Below are positions 42,301 to 48,997 of a DNA stretch of 64,000 bases, in pieces. The DNA comes from Sva-07 sp963715285. Its GTDB lineage: Bacteria; Actinomycetota; Acidimicrobiia; Acidimicrobiales; Ilumatobacteraceae. Positions within the stretch are counted from its first letter, which is position 1. Every line of letters starts with the position of its first letter. Where the stretch lies: the NCBI GenBank assembly GCA_963715285.1, contig CAVQRU010000006.1, positions 53,257 through 117,256 of the forward strand. Direction: 5' to 3'. A model generated the notes under the pieces. That model ran no database searches and was not told the DNA's origin. It saw only the letters and a program-made list of their open reading frames with translations. Made by a program: the position numbers and the translations under genes.

Positions 42301-44060
42301 ATCGGCAACGGCTCGGATGCATCGCGTCCGGCTCCGGTGAGCATGTTCCCGTCTCTGACGAGCAGACCGACACCCGACCCGGGACACAGACGTCCTGCGT
42401 GGCGCGCCACGGCGTCGAAGACGGGCTGGAGGTCGAGGCGTGCATTTCCCACAGCCTCGAGGACCTCGGTCATCGCCGTCTGGCGTTCGAGGGCGGCATC
42501 GAGGTCGTTGAACAGGTTGGCGTTGGCAATGGCGAGCGACGCCTGCTCGGCGAACGATCCGAGTGCCTTCAGCTCAGCGTCGTCGAATGGTCGGACCTCA
42601 TGTCGATACATGTGCAGACCGCCGATCGAGACGCCCTCCAGCGTCAACGTCGCACGGGCATAGCTGCGTACCCGGGCGACTCGAGCCAGCTCCTCGAAGT
42701 ACGGGTAGCCGTCTGCGATCGCCATCATGTCGGCGGTGTGGGAGACGCCGGCCGGACCCGCGTCGAGGAGGTCACGAGGCACTGCGGTGTCGGGGCCGAT
42801 CGCGGTGCCGATGTACGGCTCCATCGCGGGGCCGTGGGAGGCCACGTACCGGCGCCCGTCGATCTCGTTCATCATGATCGACCCCGCCTCACCACCGCAG
42901 AGTTCGGCGGCCTTGGCCAAGATGCCCTCCAGCACGGTGTCGAGGTCGCCTGGGTGCTCGCTGATCAATGCCAGCACCTCGCTGGTGGCCGTCTGGAGCG
43001 CCAAGGCCTCTTCGAGGTCGTTGAACAAACCGGCGTTGCCGATCGCGATCACGGCCTGGTCGGCGAAGGCCTGGAGCACCCGTGCGTCACGCTCGTCGAA
43101 CGGGCGCACCTCGAACCGCCCGACTTCGATGTCGCCGAACGCAATCCCCTCCCGGATGAGCGGCGCCGAGACACTGCTCCTCAACCCCATGTCGGCGATC
43201 ATCGGCCCGATCGGAGCCTCGAGTTCGAACTCCTGCCAATCTCGGATGAAGAACGCCGCGTGTTCGGTGCGACTCTCGGCGTAGGCCTCGGGGGTCGGAA
43301 ACGTGAAGCCCAGGAACTCGGGCGGGCACCCATGCGTTGCGATCATGACCGTCGAGTCGCCGACGACCTGGTTGATGTTGCCGTTCTGGCCGTCGCAGAG
43401 TTCGACCGCCCACGCGAGGACCCCGGCGAGCACGGTGTCGAGGTCGCCGGGATGGGTGCTGATCAGTCGGAGCACCTCCGACATCGCCGTCTGGAGTGCG
43501 AGTGCCTCTGAGAGCTCAGCGTTTCGCTCCTCGATGTCGGCCAGCAATCGGGCGTTGGAGACGGCGTTGCCGGCCTGGGACGCGAAGGTCTCGAGCAGTT
43601 CGATCTCGTCCGGCGTGAACGGGTCGATCGTGGAGCGGAAGACGAAGACGCCGACCGGTGGCCCGTCGCTCGTGAGTGGCACGAAGACCGACGATCTGAC
43701 GCCTGCCGCTTTCGCAGCCTCGACCGACTGGGCGTACGCAGGGTCGGCGATGCTGGATTGATCGTCGAATGCCAGCGGGACGCGCTCACGAAGCACTTTC
43801 GTGAGCGCCGAGTCGTCGCCGAACGGGCGCTCGCCGCGACGCGGTTGGCGCAGCGGGCCGTTCCCGTAGAGCGCGATCACGTCACCATCGCCCACGAAGA
43901 CAGCGCCGCCTGACGCCCCCACGAGATCAGCGGCCCAGTAGGAGATCTCGTGGAGCAGTGTCGCGAGGTCGCCGCCCCGGGCGACTGCGGTCAACACGCC
44001 GGCCAAAGCCGCCTCGCGCCGACGCGACGCCTCGAGCTGCGCTTCGACGTCGTCCGACAC
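36315..44060 (-). CDS. Giant hybrid histidine kinase with 11 GAF domains, two receivers and HPt
   Basis: 2581 residues with no membrane helices, so a cytoplasmic sensor. I count 11 GAF domains up to about residue 1910, joined by signalling helices of two kinds: NARLLREIEERN-DLSESLELQTATSE and NARLFNDLDAALERQTAMTE. GAFs 4-11 alternate between two types as four A-B pairs of about 350 residues. The kinase core follows: phospho-His 1932 in MSHEIRTPMN, N-box NLLANAVKFTE, DTGIGIP and GTGLGLAVSKRL. Receiver 1 has Asp2217 (LAILDMHMP), receiver 2 Asp2358 (VVLMDVQMP), and HPt His2523 (FAHTLKSNAA). GTG 44060 has an AAGGGGG ribosome binding site. It overlaps the receiver-cyclase gene by 4 bp. Ligands of the GAFs are unknown. 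Confidence 0.95.
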   Translation of the reverse strand: MSDDVEAQLEASRRREAALAGVLTAVARGGDLATLLHEISYWAADLVGASGGAVFVGDGDVIALYGNGPLRQPRRGERPFGDDSALTKVLRERVPLAFDDQSSIADPAYAQSVEAAKAAGVRSSVFVPLTSDGPPVGVFVFRSTIDPFTPDEIELLETFASQAGNAVSNARLLADIEERNAELSEALALQTAMSEVLRLISTHPGDLDTVLAGVLAWAVELCDGQNGNINQVVGDSTVMIATHGCPPEFLGFTFPTPEAYAESRTEHAAFFIRDWQEFELEAPIGPMIADMGLRSSVSAPLIREGIAFGDIEVGRFEVRPFDERDARVLQAFADQAVIAIGNAGLFNDLEEALALQTATSEVLALISEHPGDLDTVLEGILAKAAELCGGEAGSIMMNEIDGRRYVASHGPAMEPYIGTAIGPDTAVPRDLLDAGPAGVSHTADMMAIADGYPYFEELARVARVRSYARATLTLEGVSIGGLHMYRHEVRPFDDAELKALGSFAEQASLAIANANLFNDLDAALERQTAMTEVLEAVGNARLDLQPVFDAVARHAGRLCPGSGVGLLVRDGNMLTGAGRDASEPLPIFEDHDEARAYLIGRSWSIDDDIPMSEACRTAQPVHIRDWHQVPPDRYPDTAMRTWGRRSTLSLPLLRNREVVGVCNISKVEPGGYTDDELSLLQAFANQAAIAVDNARLLREIEERNSELTESLELQTATSEALRLISTHPGDLTTVLDAIVTKAADLCDAPFGSVLLKDGPVLRLSAAKIDSELDMAIGMEFPADDGNVNTHAATSNTALAFDDLHVIAPELAETFPNSRSYATVALFSEAEWIGNINIVRPEVRPFDDAELKILQAFADQASLAVSNARLFNDLDAALERQTAMTDVLEAVGTARLDVQPVFDRIVDHAQRLSDDTVAFISVRDETELRTMAAAGPTSPDSAARDYLGDLSAPQTIDDDSSTSGTVYLTGQSVHIPDWDAVPAHRYPNSRARDSGAKTLLALPMRRRGDTVGVITFARTAAGGYNDSEISLLQAFADQAAIAVDNARLLREIEERNIDLSESLELQTATSEILQLISANPGDLTVVLGGIITRAAALCEAETGLLWLKHGDELRCEAEVRQQDGSHVYLGDTSPASAKTLFSISARRKAPYFNDDILPLLAGGDNEEKSQRAGVRSVVTLPLFNDDQWIGNINLGRFEVRPFDERQATILQAFADQAAIAVANAKLFNDLDAALERQTAMTDVLDAVSTSRADLAPVFDAVAHHANRLCSGTGATIFVRNGDELQVVAQSGRDDQADRLLALRLPIDADSLAGHAAQSAEIKHLKDIDAEGERYPNMPMREGGAKSGLIIPIVRNGEVSGVLAFSRKEVGGYTDAEVSLLSAFADQAAIAIDNARLLQEIEERNADLSESLELQTATSDVLRLISAHPGDLETVLEGIMRKAAALCDADGGLAVLVNGDELTIAASADDHTAGVVGATYPVAARTAIMDRRARDEAAPVFMDDYQTIAPASARSQLPEGRSWAAVALMRDNEWLGTIHLRRGQVRPFDASQTKVLQAFADQAAIAVANARLFNDLDAALERQTAMTEVLDTVSTARLDLQPVFDMVAHHADRLCDGSGALVVVRDGDDLILSAIAGPIPIEPDRVGSRAVPVDDTSISGAAVLRGETIHIRDWENESAARFADSPARRMGASALSVPMKRGGEVIGAIGFTRAAAGGYAADEIALLEAFTDQAAIAVENARLLREIEERNNDLSESLELQTATSQILELISENPGDLDAVFAGIVGQASRLCDADRAGIMVREGDEFVVIDVSSTTLREDVGLRFPIPRNLDFRQPLFIDDAAPLYPTATESPSRSIVSAGMFVDGVHYGQINVNRAEVRPFEPRHGRIVQAFADAASIAVSNANLFTQLEEQTRLAEEANAAKGSFLATMSHEIRTPMNAVIGMSGLLLDTDLQPRQREFAEIIRSSGESLLGIINDILDFSKIDAGRLELEVNPFDLRACVESAFDLVTEPAARKGLELAFLIDPAVPDGVNGDVTRLRQVMVNLLANAVKFTEVGEVVMTVEPGDRTHEIKLTVRDTGIGIPVDRAHRLFEEFSQLDSSTTRKYGGTGLGLAVSKRLAELMGGTMWVESVEGEGATFHFTIVAEPADVPSRRAAAGIPAELTGKHILVVDDNAINRRILDLQTEAWGLHCQSFDSGPAALASVEQGDPYDLAILDMHMPAMDGLELANRLRAVRPELPLVLYTSLGGAEATDPVFSGVLAKPVKQSQLFDMLVSVLTDADVLGAGDEPSTDDGGAPETKLGERHPLRILLAEDNTVNQQIAILVLESMGYRADIASNGLEALESVRELPYDVVLMDVQMPEMDGLEATRRIRAEHASPDGSPGEVHIVAMTANAMQGDREACLDAGMNDYLAKPIRPEELAAALEATPQRSAGADAPSEPGATPATDGAARSAATTQDEDVHAAETAIDEVALDRLRAIAPDDAAFGQLIASFASNGASTLAQLVDAAGAGKVADVTRFAHTLKSNAASFGAVDLADRCSGLEAQARAGSIDDLDDQVTAIATAFEQATDALTRFGGPG
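38290..42500 (-). repeat. Four tandem ~1.05-kb A-B GAF modules inside the kinase gene
   Basis: The same linker sequence recurs near 42469, 41410, 40342 and 39307, spaced 1059, 1068 and 1035 bp. The copies at 40342 and 41410 share at least 44 identical bases. This shows amplification of a two-GAF unit by duplication, with partial homogenisation. Confidence 0.85.
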
Positions 44061-44168
44061 GGTCCCCCTTCCGTCCCCGCCGATGACTGTAGACGAGTGT
44101 CGTGTGGTCAGTCGGGGCCCTCCGACTCGATCGGGGCCGGTCGTCGGTCACAACGACGGTGGAGTCCG

Positions 44169-44642
44169 TCAGGCGGAGAGGCGGTCCGCGGTGCGGCAGA
44201 TCACGGCGAGACCGGCTGCGAGGGAGATGCCGCCGAGGCGGAGCATGACGCCTTCGACGTCGCTCGGACCGGACTCGTCTCGGGTGAGGATGCTGAGGAT
44301 CGACACCACGCCGATCGCTCCCATCGTGATCGCGATCGCCGCGACCAGCCGCAGCAGTGTGCTGAGCCAGGCCTCGCGATCTCGGCCCGCAAGCCACGTC
44401 GCGAACGCCGCCACGAAGATCGCGGGTGCCAGTACCACGAGATTGGGCGGGAGCATCAGGAAGCTCAACACCTCGACCCGTTGATCCCACACGCTCGCGA
44501 ACGGCTGCTCGCCCACGCCGCGCACCCGCTCGAACTGGAATGCGATGAACCCGAACGACCCACCGAGCAGCAGCCAGCCGGCGATCGTGAGGTTGCGGAC
44601 GAGGTCGGCCCGGCATTCGGGCGTCAGCTCAGTCCCAGGCAC
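44169..44642 (-). CDS. Four-helix membrane protein, unknown function
   Basis: 157 residues with predicted helices LTIAGWLLLGGSFGFIAFQF, VEVLSFLMLPPNLVVLAPAIFV, LLRLVAAIAITMGAIGVVSIL and LRLGGISLAAGLAVICRTA. No conserved motif recognised. GTG 44642 lies inside the end of the P450 gene (14-bp overlap), so the two genes are probably co-transcribed. Confidence 0.75.
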   Translation of the reverse strand: MPGTELTPECRADLVRNLTIAGWLLLGGSFGFIAFQFERVRGVGEQPFASVWDQRVEVLSFLMLPPNLVVLAPAIFVAAFATWLAGRDREAWLSTLLRLVAAIAITMGAIGVVSILSILTRDESGPSDVEGVMLRLGGISLAAGLAVICRTADRLSA

Positions 44643-45900
44643 ACTGCAGCCGCTTGATGCCGTTGATGAAACTGCTCTGGAGGTAGGCGGGCTCGCCGGT
44701 GATCCGCAGCGAGGGGAGCCGGGTGCGGATCACGTCGAACATGACCGTGATCTCGCGGCGAGCGAGGTTGGCGCCGAGGCAGAAGTGCGGCCCTCCGGCA
44801 CCGAAGCCGATCTGGGCCGGGTGCGGCTCGCGGCGGACGTCGAAGGCGTACGGGTTCTCGAAGACCCGATCGTCGCGGTTGCCGGAGTTGTACCACATGA
44901 CCACCTTCTCGCCAGCGGCGATCGGCTGGCCGGCGATCTCGGTGTCCTCGGTGGCGGTCCGCCGGAAGTGGATCACCGGCGTCCCCCATCGGACGATCTC
45001 CTCGACGGCGGTCTTGGAGTGCGCATCGAAGTCGTCGAACCAGACCGCCTTCTGGTCCGGGAAGTCGGTGAGCGCCTTCATGCCGTGGCTGATCGCATTG
45101 CGGGTGGTCTCGTTGCCGGCCACCACGAGGAGGATGAAGAACGATCCGAACTCCTGGGCGGTCAGCTGTTCCCCGTCGACCTCGGCCGCCATCATCACAC
45201 TGGTGATGTCGTCCTGCGGGTCGGCCTTGCGCGCCTCGCCCAGGGCTTGCGCGTACATGAACATCTCGAGCGCCTGGCCCATCAGGTCCTCGTACGAGGT
45301 GACGAAGTCGGGATCACCGCCACCGAGGATCGTGTTGGTCCACTTGAAGACCTTGGCGTAGTCGTCCGATGGGATGCCCATCATGTCGCAGATGATCTCG
45401 AGGGGCAGCGCCGCCGCAACGTGCTCGACGAAATCACACGATTGGTCGGGGAAGTCGGCCAGCAGACGATCGATGATCTCGTTGGCCTTCGTCTTCACGA
45501 CGTCTTCGACGGCAGTGATCTCCCTCGGCGTGAACCCCTTCGAGACGATGGAACGCAGACGGAAGTGCTTGGGGTCGTCCATGTTGATCATCGAGCCGAA
45601 GAATTCACTCATCTCCTGGGGGAGGTCGCCGATGTTCGACCCACCCTGGCCCGAGCAGAACAACTTCGGGTTGCGGCTCACGTGCCAGATGTCGTCGTGG
45701 CGGGTGAGTGCCCAGTAGCCGGGGCCGGGCGGGAATGGCAGGTCGGGGATCTCGCGCTCGTCGTAGTGGACCAGACCGGGGGTGTCGCGCAAGGTCTTGA
45801 ACGCGCCTTCCCGGTAGGGGCGGGGCGCGAGCCAGAACTCCGGGTCGGAGAGGTCGAAGTCGTCGAGTGCGACCTGGTCGTACGGTGCGAGCATCGTCAT
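44629..45900 (-). CDS. Cytochrome P450
   Basis: 423-residue soluble bacterial P450 monooxygenase. The I-helix oxygen-activating motif is VVAGNETTRNAISHG, the K-helix ExxR is EEIVRWGTP, and the heme-thiolate loop is FGAGGPHFCLGANLARRE with the proximal Cys. The N-terminal half carries MDDPKHFRLRSIVSKGFTPR, where HxxxR binds heme propionate. The sequence resembles actinobacterial CYP124/125/142-type enzymes that oxidise steroid or isoprenoid chains; that subfamily is a guess. Start ATG 45900 follows TACAGT by 8 nt (leaderless). No ferredoxin gene is adjacent. Confidence 0.94.
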   Translation of the reverse strand: MTMLAPYDQVALDDFDLSDPEFWLAPRPYREGAFKTLRDTPGLVHYDEREIPDLPFPPGPGYWALTRHDDIWHVSRNPKLFCSGQGGSNIGDLPQEMSEFFGSMINMDDPKHFRLRSIVSKGFTPREITAVEDVVKTKANEIIDRLLADFPDQSCDFVEHVAAALPLEIICDMMGIPSDDYAKVFKWTNTILGGGDPDFVTSYEDLMGQALEMFMYAQALGEARKADPQDDITSVMMAAEVDGEQLTAQEFGSFFILLVVAGNETTRNAISHGMKALTDFPDQKAVWFDDFDAHSKTAVEEIVRWGTPVIHFRRTATEDTEIAGQPIAAGEKVVMWYNSGNRDDRVFENPYAFDVRREPHPAQIGFGAGGPHFCLGANLARREITVMFDVIRTRLPSLRITGEPAYLQSSFINGIKRLQCAWD

Positions 45901-45908
45901 GGGCCGCG

Positions 45909-45914
45909 ACTGTA
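45909..45914 (-). promoter_or_regulatory. -10 element of leaderless P450 gene
   Basis: TACAGT on the minus strand, 8 nt before ATG 45900. Confidence 0.5.
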
Positions 45915-46005
45915 CGGGACGCTCCTGCTGTCGTTGCAGCCGACCGGATCGATGTGATCCCGTGTCCGGGTTGAGAACGGCACCGATCCGGCGTTGACTG
46001 GTCGG

Positions 46006-46734
46006 ATGCTGGAGTTCTCCGAGATCGAACGTGTCCTCGTCGTCACCGCACATCCGGACGACGTCGACTTCGGCTCCGCCGGCACCGTCGCCGCGCTGAC
46101 CGATGCCGGTGTCGAGGTGGTCTACTGCCTCGTGACCGACGGCCAGGCCGGCGGATTCGACCACTCGATCCCCCGCAGCGAGATGGCGGCGATCCGGCGC
46201 GAGGAACAGACGAAGGCCGCGGCCGAGGTCGGGGTCACCGACCTGCGGTTCCTCGGATTCATGGACGGCACCGTCGAGGTGACGATGGAGCTGCGTCACG
46301 ACATCAGCCTCGTGATCCGCCAGGTCCGTCCGCAGGTCGTGATCGCCCAGTCGCCGATCCGCAACCTTGCGTCGACCTACGGCTCGCACCCCGATCACAC
46401 CGCCACCGGCGAGGCGACGATGTGCGCGGTGTACCCCGACGCGCGCAACCCCTTCGCCTTCCCGGGCACACCATGCGCCGAACTGGAGGACTGGAAGGTG
46501 CAGGAGGTGTGGGTGCAGGCGGGCCCGATGGGCGGCTCCGAAGGCCTCGAACACGTCGACGTCACCGATCAGATGGACCGCAAGATGCGCGCACTGCGGT
46601 GCCACGTCAGCCAGCTCACCGACCCCGACGGGATGGAGCAGCGCATCCGCGAGCGCTTCCAGCAGATCGCCGCCGAACGCGACCTCGCTGAGGGCCGCAG
46701 CGCCGAACTCTTCCGCGTCCTCGACACCCGCTGA
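46006..46734 (+). CDS. PIG-L (LmbE) family deacetylase
   Basis: 242 residues. Zinc motif VTAHPDDVDFGSAG (the HPDD typical of PIG-L), a middle LVTDGQAGGFDHS, REEQTKAAAEVGV, RFLGFMDG and the third ligand in YGSHPDHTATGEA. Members remove acetyl groups from GlcNAc conjugates, including mycothiol intermediates (MshB) and mycothiol S-conjugates (Mca). Which of these is meant here cannot be decided. The start is ATG 46006; TTG 45994 is less likely. It is convergent with the ROK kinase gene across a palindromic repeat. Confidence 0.92.
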   Translation: MLEFSEIERVLVVTAHPDDVDFGSAGTVAALTDAGVEVVYCLVTDGQAGGFDHSIPRSEMAAIRREEQTKAAAEVGVTDLRFLGFMDGTVEVTMELRHDISLVIRQVRPQVVIAQSPIRNLASTYGSHPDHTATGEATMCAVYPDARNPFAFPGTPCAELEDWKVQEVWVQAGPMGGSEGLEHVDVTDQMDRKMRALRCHVSQLTDPDGMEQRIRERFQQIAAERDLAEGRSAELFRVLDTR

Positions 46735-46751
46735 CGAGATCCGACCGGCCG

Positions 46752-46793
46752 GCGATGAGCCGAACCCCCGTAGGCGGGGCCTTCGCTCATCGC
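46752..46793. repeat. 42-bp palindromic element, copy 1
   Basis: GCGATGAGC (46752-46760) pairs with GCTCATCGC (46785-46793), with an inner CCCCG/CGGGG stem. It lies between the convergent PIG-L and ROK genes and could terminate both. A second copy of the same length is at 47676-47717. Confidence 0.75.
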
Positions 46794-46797
46794 GTGA

Positions 46798-47646
46798 TCA
46801 GGAGAAGGTGAGATGGACCGCGCCGAGGATGGGGCCTGCGGCGCCGAGCGCGATCGGACGAACGGGGACGTCGAGGTGAGCCTGGATCGCCGGGCCGAAC
46901 CGGTCGAACGCCGCCGACAGTCCGCCGCCGATCACGACGAGCTGGACGTCGAACTCGACGGTCACCGGGGCCAGGAACTCGCCGAGCCGATGACCGTGGT
47001 CGTAGACGATCTCGGTGTTGAGGGGATCATCGACCGCGGCCTGGAGGTCGGCCATGGCGATGCCGAGACGATCGGCGAGGCCCCGGGCGGACAGCACGTC
47101 GTCCGAACGGCCGTCCCACGGTGTCGGGCGCATCCCGAGGTGTTCGACACCGAAGCCGTCGATGAACTCCACGGGCCACGCATGGTCGGTGACGCACGTC
47201 CCCATGCCCGTGCCGAGGGTGATGGTCAGCACGCGATCGACGCCGTGACCGGCGCCGGTCAGCGCCTCCCCGGTGCCTGCCGACTCGGCGTCGCGAGCGA
47301 ACCTGATCGGCCGGTCGCCGATCGTGGTGCGCTCGCGCAGGACCGATCGCAGGTCGATGCCGTAGATGTCCTCGAACTTGGCCACGCCGCGCATCCGCGA
47401 CTCGCCGGCCTCGAGGTCGAACGGTCCGCAGATCGCGATCGCCAGGCCGATCGCCGCGTCGTCGAGGGCGAGTGCGTGGTTCGCCATCTCTGCGAGGCGA
47501 GCGAGGATGGTCTCGGCATCGGACTGGGCGAGCGTCGGCAGCGCGGGCCCGAGTTCGACCACCGGATCCGCCGTCGTGATGCCCCGCACGACGCCCGACT
47601 TGATCGACGTCCCGCCCACGTCCAGCGCTGCCACCACCGGTTCCAT
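46798..47646 (-). CDS. ROK family sugar kinase (glucokinase-like)
   Basis: 282 residues. The ATP/phosphate loop is ALDVGGTSIKSGVV, then AICGPFDLEAG and RFARDAESAGTGEA with the catalytic Asp, LTITLGTGMGTC (phosphate 2) and VVIGGGLSAAFDRFG (adenosine motif). The classic ROK zinc finger (CxCGxxGCxE) is absent: after EHLGMRPTPWDG there are no Cys. This fits the zinc-free, polyphosphate-type glucokinases of actinobacteria. ATG 47646 follows TAGGTT by 8 nt. Substrate glucose is inferred from family. Confidence 0.9.
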   Translation of the reverse strand: MEPVVAALDVGGTSIKSGVVRGITTADPVVELGPALPTLAQSDAETILARLAEMANHALALDDAAIGLAIAICGPFDLEAGESRMRGVAKFEDIYGIDLRSVLRERTTIGDRPIRFARDAESAGTGEALTGAGHGVDRVLTITLGTGMGTCVTDHAWPVEFIDGFGVEHLGMRPTPWDGRSDDVLSARGLADRLGIAMADLQAAVDDPLNTEIVYDHGHRLGEFLAPVTVEFDVQLVVIGGGLSAAFDRFGPAIQAHLDVPVRPIALGAAGPILGAVHLTFS

Positions 47647-47654
47647 GGCCGCCG

Positions 47655-47660
47655 AACCTA
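47655..47660 (-). promoter_or_regulatory. -10 element of leaderless ROK kinase gene
   Basis: TAGGTT on the minus strand, 8 nt before ATG 47646. Confidence 0.5.
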
Positions 47661-47675
47661 CCGCGCCACACCCAC

Positions 47676-47717
47676 GCGATGAGCGAGATCCCCGCATCCG
47701 GTGCTTTCGCTCATCGC
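47676..47717. repeat. 42-bp palindromic element, copy 2
   Basis: GCGATGAGCGA (47676-47686) pairs with TCGCTCATCGC (47707-47717). It aligns without gaps to copy 1, with conserved ends and a variable middle. It lies between the divergent ROK and thiolase genes, so it is not a simple terminator. Confidence 0.75.
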
Positions 47718-47729
47718 ACCTGTCGTCGT

Positions 47730-47735
47730 TACGCT
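47730..47735 (+). promoter_or_regulatory. -10 element of leaderless thiolase gene
   Basis: TACGCT, 7 nt, then ATG 47743. Confidence 0.5.
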
Positions 47736-47742
47736 CGGTCGC

Positions 47743-48945
47743 ATGACCGAAGCAGTGATCGTTGCCACCTCCCGCAGCCCGATCGGGCGCGCCGTCAAGG
47801 GATCGCTCGTCGATCTGCGGCCCGACGACATGGCCGCCCAGATCGTGCGGGCGCTGATGGCCAAGGTGCCCCAGGTCTCGGCGTCGGACGTCGAGGACCT
47901 GATCATGGGCTGTGGCCAGCCCGCCGGTGAAGCCGGGTTCAACATCGGCCGGATGGTGGCCGGCATGGCCGGGCTCGACGACGTGCCGGGCGTGACGGTC
48001 AACCGCTACTGCTCGTCCAGCCTCCAGACGATCCGGATGGCCGCCCATGCGATCAAGGCGGGGGAGGGCGACTGCTTCATCGCCGCGGGCGTCGAGGCGG
48101 TCAGCCGGTACGGCAACGGCGCCAGTGACACCGCACCCAACCCGATCTTCGCCGGTCCTGGCGAGCGCACCGCCCTGCGCGCCCAGGGTGGCCAGCCGAC
48201 CTGGACGCCGCCCGAGGGCTTGCCCGACTTCTACATCGCGATGGGGCAGACCGCCGAGAACGTCCGTGAGATCGAGGGTGTCACCCGCGAGGAGATGGAC
48301 GAGTTCGGCGCCCGCAGCCAGCAGCGCGCCGTCGCCGCCGTCCAGCGGGGCCACTTCGAGAACGAGATCACGCCGCTGACGCTCCCGGACGGCACGGTCG
48401 TGTCGACCGACGACGGCCCGCGCGACGGCACCACCGTCGAGAAGCTCGCGCAGCTCAAGCCGGTGTTCCGCCCCGACGGTGAGATCACCGCCGGCAATGC
48501 GTGCCCGCTCAACGACGGTGCCGCGGCGGTGATGGTGATGAGTGACACCAAGGCCGCCCAACTCGGCTTGACGCCGCTGGCTCGGATCATCTCGTCCGGC
48601 GTCACCGGTCTCAACCCGGAGATCATGGGCCTCGGGCCGATCGGCGCGAGCCGGATGGCGATGGAGCGTGCCGGCATGAGCGCCGACGACATCGACCTCG
48701 TGGAGATCAACGAGGCGTTCGCCGCGCAGGTCATCCCGTCGGCCAAGCACCTCGGGTTCGGCCTCGACAAGGTCAACGTCAACGGTGGGGCAATCGCGCT
48801 CGGTCACCCGTTCGGCATGACCGGCGCCCGCATCATGACCAGCCTGATCAACAACCTCCAGGCCGAGGACAAGACGATCGGCCTCGAGACGATGTGCGTC
48901 GGTGGTGGCCAGGGGATGGCCATGATCATCGAACGCCTCAGCTGA
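47743..48945 (+). CDS. Acetyl-CoA C-acyltransferase (thiolase)
   Basis: 400-residue degradative or biosynthetic thiolase. The acyl-accepting Cys is in VNRYCSSSLQTIRMAA (about residue 90). The His of the second site is in VEINEAFAAQVIPSAK, and NVNGGAIALGHPFGMTGAR plus the C-terminal Cys in ETMCVGGGQGMAMI complete the active site. N-terminal VIVATSRSPIGRAVKGSL is normal. It may end beta-oxidation cycles; an enoyl-CoA hydratase gene lies elsewhere in the window (18898) but not in an operon with it. Confidence 0.96.
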   Translation: MTEAVIVATSRSPIGRAVKGSLVDLRPDDMAAQIVRALMAKVPQVSASDVEDLIMGCGQPAGEAGFNIGRMVAGMAGLDDVPGVTVNRYCSSSLQTIRMAAHAIKAGEGDCFIAAGVEAVSRYGNGASDTAPNPIFAGPGERTALRAQGGQPTWTPPEGLPDFYIAMGQTAENVREIEGVTREEMDEFGARSQQRAVAAVQRGHFENEITPLTLPDGTVVSTDDGPRDGTTVEKLAQLKPVFRPDGEITAGNACPLNDGAAAVMVMSDTKAAQLGLTPLARIISSGVTGLNPEIMGLGPIGASRMAMERAGMSADDIDLVEINEAFAAQVIPSAKHLGFGLDKVNVNGGAIALGHPFGMTGARIMTSLINNLQAEDKTIGLETMCVGGGQGMAMIIERLS

Positions 48946-48952
48946 TCGACCG

Positions 48953-48997
48953 TGACCGTCGGAGCGTCACCGTCGGAGCGTGACCTCCGGACGGTCA
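48953..48997. terminator. Bidirectional hairpin between convergent genes
   Basis: TGACCGTC (48953-48960) pairs with GACGGTCA (48990-48997), with an inner CGGAG/CTCCG stem. A 13-bp direct repeat ACCGTCGGAGCGT starts at 48955 and 48969. Confidence 0.6.

Noticed and set aside
39300..42520. CRISPR-like regular repeats
   Set aside because: Spacing of about 1.05 kb and coding continuity show duplicated protein modules, not a CRISPR array.
36420..43511. Long plus-strand frames opposite the giant kinase (696 and 799 residues)
   Set aside because: Antisense shadows; their internal repeats only mirror the GAF linkers.
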